From Botryotinia globosa (lineage: Eukaryota; Ascomycota; Leotiomycetes; Helotiales; Sclerotiniaceae): a DNA stretch of 64,000 nt. Where the stretch lies: NCBI GenBank assembly GCA_014898425.1, contig RCSZ01000005.1, forward strand, positions 248,001-312,000, read 5' to 3'. The notes beneath the pieces were generated by a model, which did no database searches, was not told where the DNA came from, and was given only the letters and a program-made list of their open reading frames with translations. Made by a program: the position numbers and the translations under genes. Positions 25,122-36,143 of this stretch are shown here, in pieces (within the stretch, counting starts at the first letter, position 1; each line of letters starts with the position of its first letter).

Positions 25122-25800
25122 AAGTGTAAATAATCCAGGGCTTCTTCTATCATATCTTACAATCCAATATTGTTCCTTAATCCTGTAAGACTAAGAGGTT
25201 TCATACACTTAATCAGTAAAAAGTTTCTTTTTCAAACATTCAAATGCCACCCTTCACACTATACATCGATGCCACGAAGTGATATTGACGCTATTCTAAT
25301 CCTGTCCTGCGATATGTACAAGTGTAAGATAAAACTTCTAATTCTATCTCTTAATCTCTAGTAAATTAATCCCATACCTCTCAAAAGCCATCTAACTACT
25401 TTTATCCTCTAAAATTGAGAGGTCATTTCTTCTTATATCTAGCTTCTGGATAGATTGTGCGAGTGTGCGATTGTACAATCTGGACTGAGACCTAGCGATA
25501 TGAACTAAAAAGTTGCCATCTGCACTAAAAATTCGAATTTTGTCACTGCTTATCCCAAAAAGACTCCATACAGAGATTCTACTAAGAATAATCTCTTTAT
25601 ATTAATACCGTCCTTTCGACAGACCCCTTTTTAACTAAACATTGTGAATATCGAGGATACAGACAATCATAGATACCTTTCCTGTCTCCATACCAGAGGT
25701 AAGAACACCTCAACTCTGCTTCATCGTATAATCTTCTCAAAACTATTCTTGACAATTTTTATTTCTACAATCAAGAGCGTCCATATAGGACTTTCGATAT
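25122..25800. other. Convergent spacer downstream of PKS
   Basis: 679 bp between the PKS stop and the stop of the minus-strand membrane protein. It is likely 3' UTR sequence; no gene or repeat was recognised. Confidence 0.5.
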
Positions 25801-26681
25801 TCAATTTGCTTTTAGAGTGATTTCCTTAAAATACCAGCCTATGAACAGAGTAGTACCTGGTCCAGCAAATACAGTTGCAATGGGAAGCGTTATACTGTAA
25901 AGCAGCCATTCTCCATCTAGCAGTCCAGCTATATGAAGATCGCAGAAGGAAAATACTAACCATAAGAATGCGACCAGAAAGGCGCCGACTTGATCCGCTT
26001 GAAGCGCTTTTCGCGCACGAAAAATGAAAATCTGATTGCACTTCGACTCTTGGAAGAAAGATTGTCGCGATCGGGAAAGGCGAGGATGTGATTGTAAAAA
26101 GCCATACAGAGGTGGAGATAGCACTAAGAATCACGAGCGGGCTTCCCAAGCTTGTAAATGATCCAGCACCTGCAATACGATCTTTGGTGATACTTGAGCT
26201 AACAGTGACGGCAATACCAATCCATAGTGGGGGTGTTTGCCATGCCCAGGTCCAGTAGTGTCTCGTTGTAAGATCGGTTCCGAGGAACATGAGAAATACC
26301 TCCGCGGTATGCAGCAGCAGAACAACAGGAAATAGTGTCCAGATATCATTATGACCAACTGTGCGAGAAGAGGATGGAAGTTTGGCAAGATCGTGCGCCC
26401 CTGGACCAAAGACCAGACAAAGGAATAAGAAAAAAGGAGCAACGATTCCGATACCAGAGAACTGCGCCAAGCATGTGAAGATCGTAGGATTAGAATTCCT
26501 AAGGTCAATAGCATATTTTTTCCACAGAAAATGGAACTCACAAGTATGCTGGACTCAGAGCGTTTGCGGGGCGAAGTGACTCCAACAGAAACATCGTGTA
26601 CAGCGGGCCGAGATCAGTGAGAAAGGAAAACATCTGTTGCGATGTAACCTCGTCGTAGCCAAGCGTTGACGGACTAAACAT
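25801..26681 (-). pseudogene. Multi-pass membrane protein with apparent one-base frameshift
   Basis: Exon 1 is 26681-26542 and exon 2 is 26498-25801, separated by a 43-bp intron. The spliced N-terminus reads LGYDEVTSQQ, then LGPLYTMFLLESLRPANALSPAY, then NPTIFTCLAQFSG. About 278 residues with six or seven hydrophobic segments are expected, ending ITLKAN. From memory this pattern (ESxRxxN followed by PTIF and APxxFF) occurs in poorly characterised membrane proteins next to fungal PKS clusters; some similar small polytopic proteins are cyclases. In exon 2 the frame ends its good similarity at IFLP and resumes, one base out, at ESKCNQIFIF. Removing one A near 26048-26052 would restore a continuous frame. 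No canonical intron of usable size fixes it without losing plausible sequence. It may be a true disabling mutation or a sequencing error. Confidence 0.6.
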
Positions 26682-27403
26682 AGCCACCGTGCCCCGCCAT
26701 ATCCGAACAAATATTTCACTTGGGAAGAAAGGTGACTGGATATATATACACTTGATATGGCGACACTTGATCTTCAAGCTAGGAGATCAAGTCACTTTAG
26801 AAAACACAGGATTTATTTCGCAGTCAATCGCAGAGCATAGTAGATGCTGAGTATTTGGCGTTGAACCTTTCGCGCTACGCCACAATTTTGCATTTAATGC
26901 TTGTTGATACTTGTCAGCTTATTGTATTCGATGTCGTGATTGAATAATAGGTCGGTCAATTCATTACACAGATTGAACTTGGTGTCTCGAACTGGCCAAC
27001 AGAGTCCACTCGCTATAATCAAATTGTTGGTGGCGTGTTGCAGTACACGTATATATACTCGGAGGAGGCAATCATGTCAAATATGGAGGAGGAAAGATGG
27101 TAAAGATCACACCTACGATTCACTCTTTCGAAGATAAGGATGAACATTTAGCCAATATTTTTAAAAAGAATACGTACTTTTGCAAACGAATAATCAGATA
27201 GGGTAGTTGAAAGGAGTATTCTATATTTAACCGAGGCTCACAAATTATTAGCGGTTGTCTCAAGGCTAACATAACAAGGTGATAGGATAGCATAGCACTT
27301 TAAAGAACAAGCTTGGAAGTATTAATCTTTCTAAAGCTTCCACTCACTTAAACGAACTCATAAGGCAATTCCAGCTTGTAAAACGCGTACAGCAGGTCAC
27401 CTG

Positions 27404-27643
27404 ATTACCATCATACCTACTCCCACACGGGAGCAGACCCAAGATATGCAGAAACGTATTGACGATACGGTAGCGTCCTCGATACACATCTCCAATGGCA
27501 TCATGGTTGGTGCAGCGACAGCATCCGTGGTTATGAGATGCATGGCGCGGAAAATGAGCGCATCTGGTAGAGGAGAGGACGACACCTGTCTTTCTTTACA
27601 CACGCCAATCCTTGAAGAATTCAGCAAGATAGATGAGAGGTAG
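27404..27643 (+). pseudogene. Possible SAT4/rhodopsin-domain fragment (remnant)
   Basis: An open frame ends at the TAG at 27641-27643. It contains a hydrophobic stretch (SNGIMVGAATASVVM) followed by RCMARKMSASGRGEDD. This resembles the first helix and the R-x-x-R...DD loop of SAT4-family proteins such as the one at 4275-5443. No convincing downstream exons with the remaining six helices are seen, so it would be a truncated relic. The similarity is by eye only and may be chance. Confidence 0.25.
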
Positions 27644-28331
27644 CATATCCAAAATCAAGAAGCTTACCTATTAGCCGATCCAATGACGTGCCAATAGAGG
27701 TGAATGAAGTGCATGGACCTGCTGATAGAGTGTGGTTATTAATCACTATTAAGAAAAGTAAAACTAGAGACGCTCGATATTCGCACTAAACATCGTCATC
27801 ACCAACAGCGGTGAAGAAACAGATTTCAACGACGAAAACATCACACTGTTTCGGTTGACATTTGGATGATGAGAATATTACAATGTTTGCCGCTAATTGT
27901 AGCATCGAACCATAACCCTCTCACTCTCTCCTATCACATCTTACATCTTACGTACAATACGATTTTATTTTCGAGACCTTTAGGTCTTACATGACTTTTG
28001 ATATTCATACATCCATATATTTCTCACCCAAATTCCCTCTCAAACATCCAGACACCAGACACCAGACACCACCCACCACTAATAAACATGAACCATCAAA
28101 CCACACACCCAAAAAACCAATATACTCCAACTCAAATTTTCATTCCCACATCTCATCTCATCTCATCTCATTTCCAATCTATCAAGTAAGATACAATATA
28201 CTATATAGTACTCTACAACTAGGTATATATCACCATCCCATTCATTCTCCTCCATTTTCCATCATGCTTTGATGCACTAACTTATAAACATCTATTAAAT
28301 ACTATCTAACTATGATATGAGTATCAATAAG

Positions 28332-28333
<2 letters not shown>

Positions 28334-28363
<30 letters not shown>

Positions 28364-28440
28364 AAGAAGAAGAAGAAGAAGAAGAAGAAGAAGAAGAAGA
28401 AGAAGAAGAAGAAGAAGAAGAAGAAGAAGAAGAAGAAGAG
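28334..28440. repeat. (AAG)n trinucleotide microsatellite, ~35 units
   Basis: An uninterrupted AAG/GAA run of ~107 bp, purine on the plus strand. It sits 87 bp before the larger CAGA array. ORFs across it are artefacts. Confidence 0.97.
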
Positions 28441-28526
28441 CAATCAGCTAAACATCAGCACTCCACACATTAAAAGAGATAAATGCCATCCACCTCGCCA
28501 CCTCGCCACCTCGCCACTTCGCCAGA

Positions 28527-28758
<232 letters not shown>

Positions 28759-29271
28759 TGATAAACAAATAGATAAACATTCGCGACAAACTCAAGAACC
28801 AAGATTTCAAAAAGAAGAAAGATAAAAATTCAAGCGTATAAAGACAAGGCTAATAAACGAACAAAACATCAGACCCATTTCATTTCATCTGATCCATCTT
28901 ATATACTCCTCCCCATAAAACTCCCCATCATTCCATTCCATCCCATCCCATCCCATTCAATCCAAACAATCCCGCTCAAGCAATAACCATCCATCCATCA
29001 ACTTTTTGTTTCTTGCCTACCAACCAAGCTAGCCTAATGAGATGAATGCCAACGCCAGTACTAACTTTAACGCCAATAAATAATATGTACCCGAGCAAGC
29101 CTAGCTCTTCCATGCGAATTCGTCACACATATCTGTACATATTTAATAGCACCCCATTATCATTTCGTTCCAATTTATCTTCTGTAGCATGAGTTTCTGC
29201 ATACACTCCCACCGAACTAGATTCTTACAACCAAGACCGCTATTAAAGATCTTATTCGGTGATAAATGTTA

Positions 29272-30936
29272 TCACGCTTGGGGAGATTTGACACCAGCTC
29301 CATTTCTACTTTCCTCACTTGTGCGGCCCAGCCCACCAAATTTCCTCTTTTTCACCGAGCCAGCCCCAGGAGTCTCAGCCTCCCCCTCAACATCCTGATC
29401 ACCCTCCTTTTCCTTCGGAATCCCCTCTCTTTCCCTCTCCAGCCACTTCTCCTTCAAAACGTTATAAATCATCACAAACTGCGCAACTCTATGCACCATC
29501 AACATTCTCTGATCCCTCAGTCTCTTTACTGTTTCATAGACCGGATCCTTATCTTTCGATAACCCATCCAGATGACCCATTTCTAGTTCCCTCAGAAGGT
29601 GATCGAGCGCTATGAACGTGCCAGTACGGCCAACACCTGCCGAACAGTGGATTATGCGAGGCGTGGTTGAATGATTATTGGCTGCGCGTGAGACGTCGAG
29701 GAGGGAGAGGAGGGCATGTATATCGGCGGGAGATTGAGGGATGTCATTATCGGGCCAAGATTCGAAGAGAAAATGGTGAATTGTACGTTCTTCGACTTCC
29801 GCTTCCGCCTCTGCTTCTTCCTCTTGTAATTCCTCCGTTGCGTCTTCCGATTCCTCTTCTGTTCCAGGGTGATCCTCTGCTATTGCTTCAATCGTCCCAA
29901 CCGTTCCATTCCCAATACTCGCATTGCTTTTCGTGCTCACACTACTCGCCGCTCTCTTTACCCTCTTCACTTTCAATGTCCTCCGAACAGTTCCCCCCTC
30001 TTCTTCTTTCCCAACACATCTAACCTCCCAGCCCCCAATCATCTTAACCTCGTCCACATCCTCCGCGTAATAAACACCACATTTTTCCTTTCCCTCTTCG
30101 ATCGGTCTCGTCAGCATCACCACCACTTTTGCATTCTCCTGCCAACACATTTCCCAAAACAATCCCCCATCATGTCCATTATCCCTTGGTCCTTGCGTCG
30201 CGATATAATTTTCTTGCTCCTCTCCACTTCCATTTGCAGTGCGAAGTGCGATGGGCGATGCATTTATGTAGCCAAATGGTAGCGAATGGAGATTAATTCG
30301 ATGATGTTCCCATGGGTAGACATCGCTATATCTATTGCGCGATACTACGACAGGGTGGTTTATTAATGTATTTGGTATCGTTCTGAGCGTCTGTTCATGA
30401 TTTCTCAGAGCTATGAATTTGCTCATCAATGCATTCGAAGAGGAGTTGAGGAAATGCGGAATCGCATTTTTTTGTTTCTGCGATGCAAAATCCGTTTTGA
30501 CTGAGAGACTTGTAATCATGGGGGACATGAAGGATTGTCGTTTGGAAGGAGATAGTTTCGCAGACGAGGTCGAGACGGACAGCGATGGTTTGTCTGAAGT
30601 ACTTGGTCTTCTCTCAAATATAGAGTTTGGGGCTTTATTCGGTAATTCGGTAATTCGCGATTGTGGTTGCGATTGTGATCTCTCTAGTGAAGACGAGAGT
30701 TCATCACTGCTACCACTATTATTGAGACTGCCACTACCACTACCACTACCCCCACCAGCCTCAGCACCATCGACGTCGTTATTATCAATCGTGTTCATAT
30801 TGTCGTTTTGTCGATGGTGATTTCGATGGAGATGTACCGGTGAATGTTGCCGAATGCAAATACGAATTCGTTGAGAAAGAGGAATTTTATCAGTTACCAC
30901 TCCAGGTGTATGATTTGAATGTCGTAAGATACCCAT
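29272..30936 (-). CDS. Protein tyrosine phosphatase (classical PTP)
   Basis: A single exon of 554 aa. The N-terminal ~170 residues are low-complexity (Ser/Gly/Asn-rich, including GSGSGS) and probably regulatory. The PTP domain follows. It has NRYSDVYPWEHHR (phosphotyrosine-recognition region), NYIATQGP, FWEMCWQ, the WPD loop in FESWPDNDIP, the P-loop HCSAGVGRTG with nucleophile Cys ~431, and the Q-loop region MVHRVAQFVMIYNVL. An acidic Glu-rich insert (EESEDATEELQEEEAEAEAE) precedes the WPD loop and is unusual. Family members dephosphorylate MAP kinases or other phosphotyrosine proteins in the cytosol or nucleus, comparable to yeast PTP1-3 and fission yeast pyp genes. The orthologue cannot be settled by eye. 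An internal Met (MNTIDNN) is an alternative start. Confidence 0.93.
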   Translation of the reverse strand: MGILRHSNHTPGVVTDKIPLSQRIRICIRQHSPVHLHRNHHRQNDNMNTIDNNDVDGAEAGGGSGSGSGSLNNSGSSDELSSSLERSQSQPQSRITELPNKAPNSIFERRPSTSDKPSLSVSTSSAKLSPSKRQSFMSPMITSLSVKTDFASQKQKNAIPHFLNSSSNALMSKFIALRNHEQTLRTIPNTLINHPVVVSRNRYSDVYPWEHHRINLHSLPFGYINASPIALRTANGSGEEQENYIATQGPRDNGHDGGLFWEMCWQENAKVVVMLTRPIEEGKEKCGVYYAEDVDEVKMIGGWEVRCVGKEEEGGTVRRTLKVKRVKRAASSVSTKSNASIGNGTVGTIEAIAEDHPGTEEESEDATEELQEEEAEAEAEVEERTIHHFLFESWPDNDIPQSPADIHALLSLLDVSRAANNHSTTPRIIHCSAGVGRTGTFIALDHLLRELEMGHLDGLSKDKDPVYETVKRLRDQRMLMVHRVAQFVMIYNVLKEKWLEREREGIPKEKEGDQDVEGEAETPGAGSVKKRKFGGLGRTSEESRNGAGVKSPQA

Positions 30937-33153
30937 AACAGAATGCCCCTCGAGGAATTCTAGTTATCTAGTATGACGTATAATATATTTTTGGAAAAGA
31001 GGCGTGAGTTTAATTCTGATTTCGTTGGATGATATTGCTTCAAGATCCGAGCGAGTCTGAGAGCAGGTGCAGTAAGGTTGAGAGGTCCAAAATTAGATAT
31101 TATAAGATCTTCATTAAATAGGTATAAGCAATGGAATGTCTGCCAGTGAGAAAGGAAATGGTAGTAACGATAGGAAGTATATAGAAGGAGCTAGCAGTAT
31201 GATAGAATAGTACTACTGAAAATAGTAACAAGAGAGAGAAGAGAAGTCAAAGTATATATTCGAGTGAAGTGTGTGAGATCCCTTTGACCAACGAATCGAC
31301 TAATAAATATGCCACCTTTGGAAATATTGAAATGGGAAGATTACCTAGGTAAAAAGTGCCCACCTAGGTATAATCGAGATATTAATATAGAATTATAAAC
31401 GGAGTTATAAATCATATTTATAATTCAAATTCATAGTAATAGTCATGGTCTGTATTAATAAGAATCTCATAGTATTCGCTTGTTTAGAAAGTACCGATGC
31501 ACACATCGTAGATATTAGGTAGTGGAGATATTGACAAACATATGAGAAACGGGTCGTCGGTACATACAACTTAACACCGATTTTGCAGATGAAAATCTGG
31601 GGTTGGGATCACTACCTATCGTGGGAAATTGGTTCAGGCTCCATACGCCCGTATAGACGTATAGAATCCTAATAATGGAAGACGATGGGGCAAATTGGGT
31701 GGATTGCTAGATTGAGACTACTTTCATACCTTAACTCCGTTTCAGCTGGGAATGGGATCATTAGATTTGAAGACTAGTTTGTTGCTTGTTATTTGAAGTT
31801 TTTACTATAAACTATATACATAGTATCTATCTATTCCAAGACTGTGTGTGTTCCATCGCGCTCGAATCGTGGCTCGTTTCATCGAAGGATTGATATTCTC
31901 ATATTCGATTTCACTGACATGTAGTACTATATCTGTAGTTATCCCAAACCTATCTTACTATATATCGCTACTTTCTAGATCGTTTCAGATCCTTCCATTA
32001 CTTGTACCTTCCCAAAGCAATAGATAAGCTTTTTGATTGCCTGTAATAAGCTATTGAAGATCCTTAGGATCTCACTAACCATTCAAGGCCTTAACAAAGA
32101 AATCTACCTAGAGAGATGTATTCAAGTATTCCAAGCATTCTCAAAAGCTAATCGTCACTTCAGGTCTCAACGTTAGAGACCATAAACGCTACCAACCATT
32201 TCAACAATCCAAGTTGAATCTCAATGCCTATTGCACACTTCATATTCATACCCAGATACCTATATACACATCTCCAAAAGCTTCCTACTCCTTACAAAAC
32301 CCTCCTCTTCCTCTTCCTCTTCCTCTTCCTCATTCCCCCAATTTCCCATCCACCATCCCCTGTCCAAAATCCTCCAGAGTCCATAGGGAGCTGAAAAATT
32401 TCATCTCTAGCGCCCCATATCGCGCATTCAGCCCCATCCTCGGAAATCAATTTTTCGAATCCGTGATATATTCTCTATCCTATTCTGATTAATCCCTCCT
32501 GAGTCCTTACTTACCAGGAACCCAGCTCATATAAATAGAGTTTCCCCAATCTCCAAAAACAAAAACGTCCGAGCGATATCCGTTTTGCTTCCAAGATTGC
32601 TCGGTAGCTAAGCGATGTCTAACGATTTTGTAATCTTACTTTGCTCCGAGATGTTAATACAGTGCCGGGAATTCCTGTGACTGCCATCAAATTAAAGGCA
32701 TGAAGGTTTGTTAATATCGGAAGTAATCGAAGTACCGATTACATCGACATTGAGCCAAAAGATAGTCTAAAAATGAGATCATGCGAGACCTTCAGGATAT
32801 GTGCGTCGTAATCTCAATCAACATTTCATCATTGTTAAGATATCAAAAATGCTAGGAGTGCTAGCAGGAGATCCATGATTACCTTGGTCACCGTTCAAGC
32901 ACAATCAAAATACTGTGTAAGTGGATTTAATGATATAAATGTATTTTATTCTAACTTCGGAGTTAACCTATGCTTGTGCTGTACTCGAATACGCCGAGGT
33001 AAAATAAACCCGGCATCGACTGGTATGGAACCAAGCTTCCACCTCATGCCATCGCACCTTTCGAACCCACCGAATCCAATTCAAACGCCACGCTATGCAT
33101 ACAAAGTAAAAAGTACAGTATCCTGCCTCCCAAAGTTCCCCTTGTTACCCAGC
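30937..33153. other. Intergenic spacer, phosphatase promoter and protease 3' flank
   Basis: About 2.2 kb with no supported gene. It contains a TACCTAGGTA palindrome at 31342-31351, a second near-copy ACCTAGGTA at 31362-31370, and a CTTCCT-type pyrimidine repeat at ~32301-32331. Plus ORFs at 32214-32492 and 32875-33318 carry no family motif, and the latter overlaps the protease end. Confidence 0.5.
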
Positions 33154-35319
33154 TTATACCATAAGCAAACCCCCCATATTATTCTCTCTCGTCCCGTCAC
33201 TGCTATCCCTCCCACTTTTGCTTTTGCTTGTACGCATGTAGGGTTGAGGTATCAGTATAGCCTTAGTCGGAGTATATCTCGCTTCGATTTTTTGCTTAGT
33301 ATCTTCTTCTCCATCTGAGGCAGTGATTTCTTTGTTATCACGATTTTCGTCATTCGTAAACTGCGTGTCTACATCTGATAAATTAGAAGACGACGAAGAT
33401 CTTGATATGAGGTGCTCTGTATCGTCGGTCTCAGTGACAGGTTTAATATTTGTTGAGTTTGAGATCGCGTCATGAGGTATGAGAGGAGTGGTTTCATCTC
33501 GAGAGCCGCATGCCGATTGCTTTATACTAGTATCTTGCATCGATGTATCAATGACGGGATCTAGGGCTGATAGATGAACAGCAGGTTCTATCTGATCATA
33601 AAAGAGCATAAATACCCCTCCTTGCGCCAAGACATTATCTTCACTGACTTTCATGACATGATCATCACTTAAACGCCACCATTGATCTTGTTTGCTACCA
33701 TTTTCATCAGTTTTGTTTTCCGAAACTGGGTGTCTTCGGTAGCAAATATAGTGACCATTATCATGCCTTCCAGAATGGGTAACAACTGCCCGTAATTCGT
33801 ACACCGGTCCCTGTATCCGAGACTTCTTTTGTACTCCCGCAACCATAGAGTCATATGGAGCTAAGAGCCATTCTTCGCTATCATCTTCATTATCATTGTG
33901 TCCGGCACTACCTAGACAGAACGGGCCAAGATCGAGATGTTTGGGAAAGCGAATAGCAGCTGTCTTCTTACTCAACTCTCCGTCAGGCCCATAAGTGCTT
34001 CGATTAAGATGAAGGGCTAAAGATTTTGGAGGCCGAGCAATTATATCTTGTTTTGATTTGGTGACTGATACCCAATTTTCTATAGGTATTTTGCACTTAT
34101 CTTTAAGTGTCTTTTCCGCAAAATCATCGTTTTCTAGTGCTTCTGTGACGGCCCGTAGTCGTTCGGATGTATTTATGCGAATTCGATTATCTTCCGGTTC
34201 GGCCGCAAGTCGCTCCATCAAAGTGGAAAGTAAATGCTGGCTTTTCTGTAATGTACATCTCTCACAGTAAACACCATTGACAAACTCTAGTTTTGTACCT
34301 TCGTGAAGCAATTGAGAGAGGTTATATTCCCAACCTTCCCCAACAATCAAAGGCTGACAAAGAGAGGGCGTTGTTTTCAAGCCTTCGGAGTAACCACATT
34401 TGGTGCACACAACCCTAGTAGCGGTAAGTCCAGTCAAAGGATTTGGGAGTAAAACTTGAGTGTGTGATGGTTTTTGACTCGAAATTTTCAGAATATTGAG
34501 CTGCTCCAATCCCGATACCCCGCCCAACTTTGTTGTTGTTCCATACTCTTTGTCTATTGCGCCAAGAAGACGAGAAAAGTATTCTTGCGCATCTTGTTGT
34601 TGCCAACTACTCATATTTTTCAAAGCTGCCGGTGTCCAAATCCTCCTACCATTATTCGATTTGTCCTTAAGAGTAGCGATCAACTCCTTCAAAGCATTGG
34701 CCATTTTGATGTCTTCGGATTTCGAACCCTCTTGTTGTAGAAATTCATCATTTTGGAAACTTTCTAGGAAATCTGGCAGTGAGTCTAATGATGCTAGTCC
34801 CTGTAAAATACTATTTTGATAGCAGGAATTGTCCCAATTTCCTAATCCTGCAGGTGTTTCATCGTCTCCCACAACCCCCAAGCCACCGATGAGAGGAAGA
34901 GTTGATAGTCTTCTCCTCCCAGCACTTGCGACGGAATCTATAATCCCACCAGGAGTGCCCAAGCCAAAAAGACGGCGCATCATCTCACTTTTCTGCGCCT
35001 GTGTTCGCGGGTATGTCATTGTGTTGGGATTTCGGATTGGCAGAGGATTTGAGTAATGGTCGGCGAAGTCAAGTAATGCAGAAGGCGTTAGGTAGACTAG
35101 AGCGTTCCAAGCTAATTGTGAGGGAGGCAGGAGGTCATAATCGAGATTAATGAGCCCTTGATAGACTAATGCGATGACGATAGCTGATACCGACAAGATG
35201 GTTCCGATTCCAATGCGTTCCTTCTGATATAATCCTTCAGTATAGTCTTGATGATAATCATCTGCTGTAAACTGATCTCTATCAAAGAGATCATACGTTT
35301 GCCCGTTTTGAGGATTCAT
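33154..35319 (-). CDS. Membrane-anchored ubiquitin-specific protease (Ubp16/USP30-like)
   Basis: A single exon of 721 aa. Residues ~37-58 form a transmembrane anchor (IGTILSVSAIVIALVYQGL), with the catalytic domain downstream. The Cys box is PAGLGNWDNSCYQNS with nucleophile Cys ~166. The His box is HSGRHDNGHYICYRR with His ~523. A Cys-x-x-Cys pair (CTKCGYSEG, then YCERC) is the zinc ribbon of USPs. The domain ends near FMLFYDQIE. The N-terminal single anchor plus USP arrangement is that of yeast Ubp16 and animal USP30, which sit in the mitochondrial outer membrane and remove ubiquitin from surface proteins. The C-terminal ~130 residues are polar and disordered. Location is by analogy. Confidence 0.93.
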   Translation of the reverse strand: MNPQNGQTYDLFDRDQFTADDYHQDYTEGLYQKERIGIGTILSVSAIVIALVYQGLINLDYDLLPPSQLAWNALVYLTPSALLDFADHYSNPLPIRNPNTMTYPRTQAQKSEMMRRLFGLGTPGGIIDSVASAGRRRLSTLPLIGGLGVVGDDETPAGLGNWDNSCYQNSILQGLASLDSLPDFLESFQNDEFLQQEGSKSEDIKMANALKELIATLKDKSNNGRRIWTPAALKNMSSWQQQDAQEYFSRLLGAIDKEYGTTTKLGGVSGLEQLNILKISSQKPSHTQVLLPNPLTGLTATRVVCTKCGYSEGLKTTPSLCQPLIVGEGWEYNLSQLLHEGTKLEFVNGVYCERCTLQKSQHLLSTLMERLAAEPEDNRIRINTSERLRAVTEALENDDFAEKTLKDKCKIPIENWVSVTKSKQDIIARPPKSLALHLNRSTYGPDGELSKKTAAIRFPKHLDLGPFCLGSAGHNDNEDDSEEWLLAPYDSMVAGVQKKSRIQGPVYELRAVVTHSGRHDNGHYICYRRHPVSENKTDENGSKQDQWWRLSDDHVMKVSEDNVLAQGGVFMLFYDQIEPAVHLSALDPVIDTSMQDTSIKQSACGSRDETTPLIPHDAISNSTNIKPVTETDDTEHLISRSSSSSNLSDVDTQFTNDENRDNKEITASDGEEDTKQKIEARYTPTKAILIPQPYMRTSKSKSGRDSSDGTRENNMGGLLMV

Positions 35320-36143
35320 GCTGGGGTGGGCGAATAAAGGTGGACGGAAGGTATGGAATGATTGAGTTTCTGTTGAAAGATTGTAGACGAAGAATGCGAA
35401 GGCGAAGGCGAAGGCAGAGGCGAATGCGACAAAGTCTCGAATATCACATTAAGGCGGACGTGAATGATTAAGTAGGATTCCTAGATCGATATTTAATTCT
35501 GGAGGCAGAAGTCAGAAGCAGGCGTCACGGTGTTGTATTTAGAGAAGTAATAGAGAAGTAAAAGGTAAAAAGTTTGTAAAGATTTAGAGAATTATGTTAT
35601 TATGTTATTATGGCGTAGGAACTCCATGTGGTTGGTGGTATGCATACCTAGCAGCCTACCTAGTAGTAGTAGTAATAAGTAGGTATATATGGTAAAGATC
35701 TTGAGAGGCTAGGTTGGTAGTTAAATAGGTGGTACGTACTAGGTAGTAATAATTATAGTAATTATAGTAATTATAGTAATTATAGTAATTATAGTAATTA
35801 TAGTAATTATAGTAATTATAGTAATTATAGTAATCATAGTAATTATAGTAATCATACGAATAAGTTCACCAGTGGTTCTTCAAATGTATGCTAAGCAAAC
35901 ATGTCTGTTAAAAGTCTTTTAGTGGATACAGTAGAAATCGTCGGGATCCCTAGTAGATAATTACTGAGTAATTACCCCACAACGAAACAAAATAATTATA
36001 ATATCTACAGATTCAAAGGGTCAAAGAAAAAGAAGAAGAAAAAGAGAGAGAGAGAGAAACAAGAAACATAAAATCAAAACAAATCAAAAGAAAAGAAAAG
36101 AAAAAGACCTCCAAGAAGTATTTTTTATTGTTCTTCTATCACA
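35320..36143. promoter_or_regulatory. Divergent promoter region of ubiquitin protease and Alb1
   Basis: 824 bp between start codons on opposite strands. It holds a GGCGAA/GGCAGA-rich stretch at ~35394-35430 and a 9-bp minisatellite (listed separately). It also has AG-rich DNA at ~36025-36110 just before the Alb1 start, typical of an unspliced 5' UTR. Confidence 0.55.
35750..35857. repeat. 9-bp minisatellite TAATTATAG, 12 units
   Basis: Twelve tandem nonamers spanning exactly 108 bp. Two of the last four units carry a T-to-C change (TAATCATAG, TAATCATAC), so variation is concentrated at the right end. Confidence 0.95.

Noticed and set aside
26007..26118. A 61-76 bp intron (GTATGG donor) to explain the membrane-protein frame change
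   Set aside because: It would delete the well-formed helix VWLFTITSSPFPIATIFLP and lacks a branch-point-like sequence; a one-base indel explains the data better.
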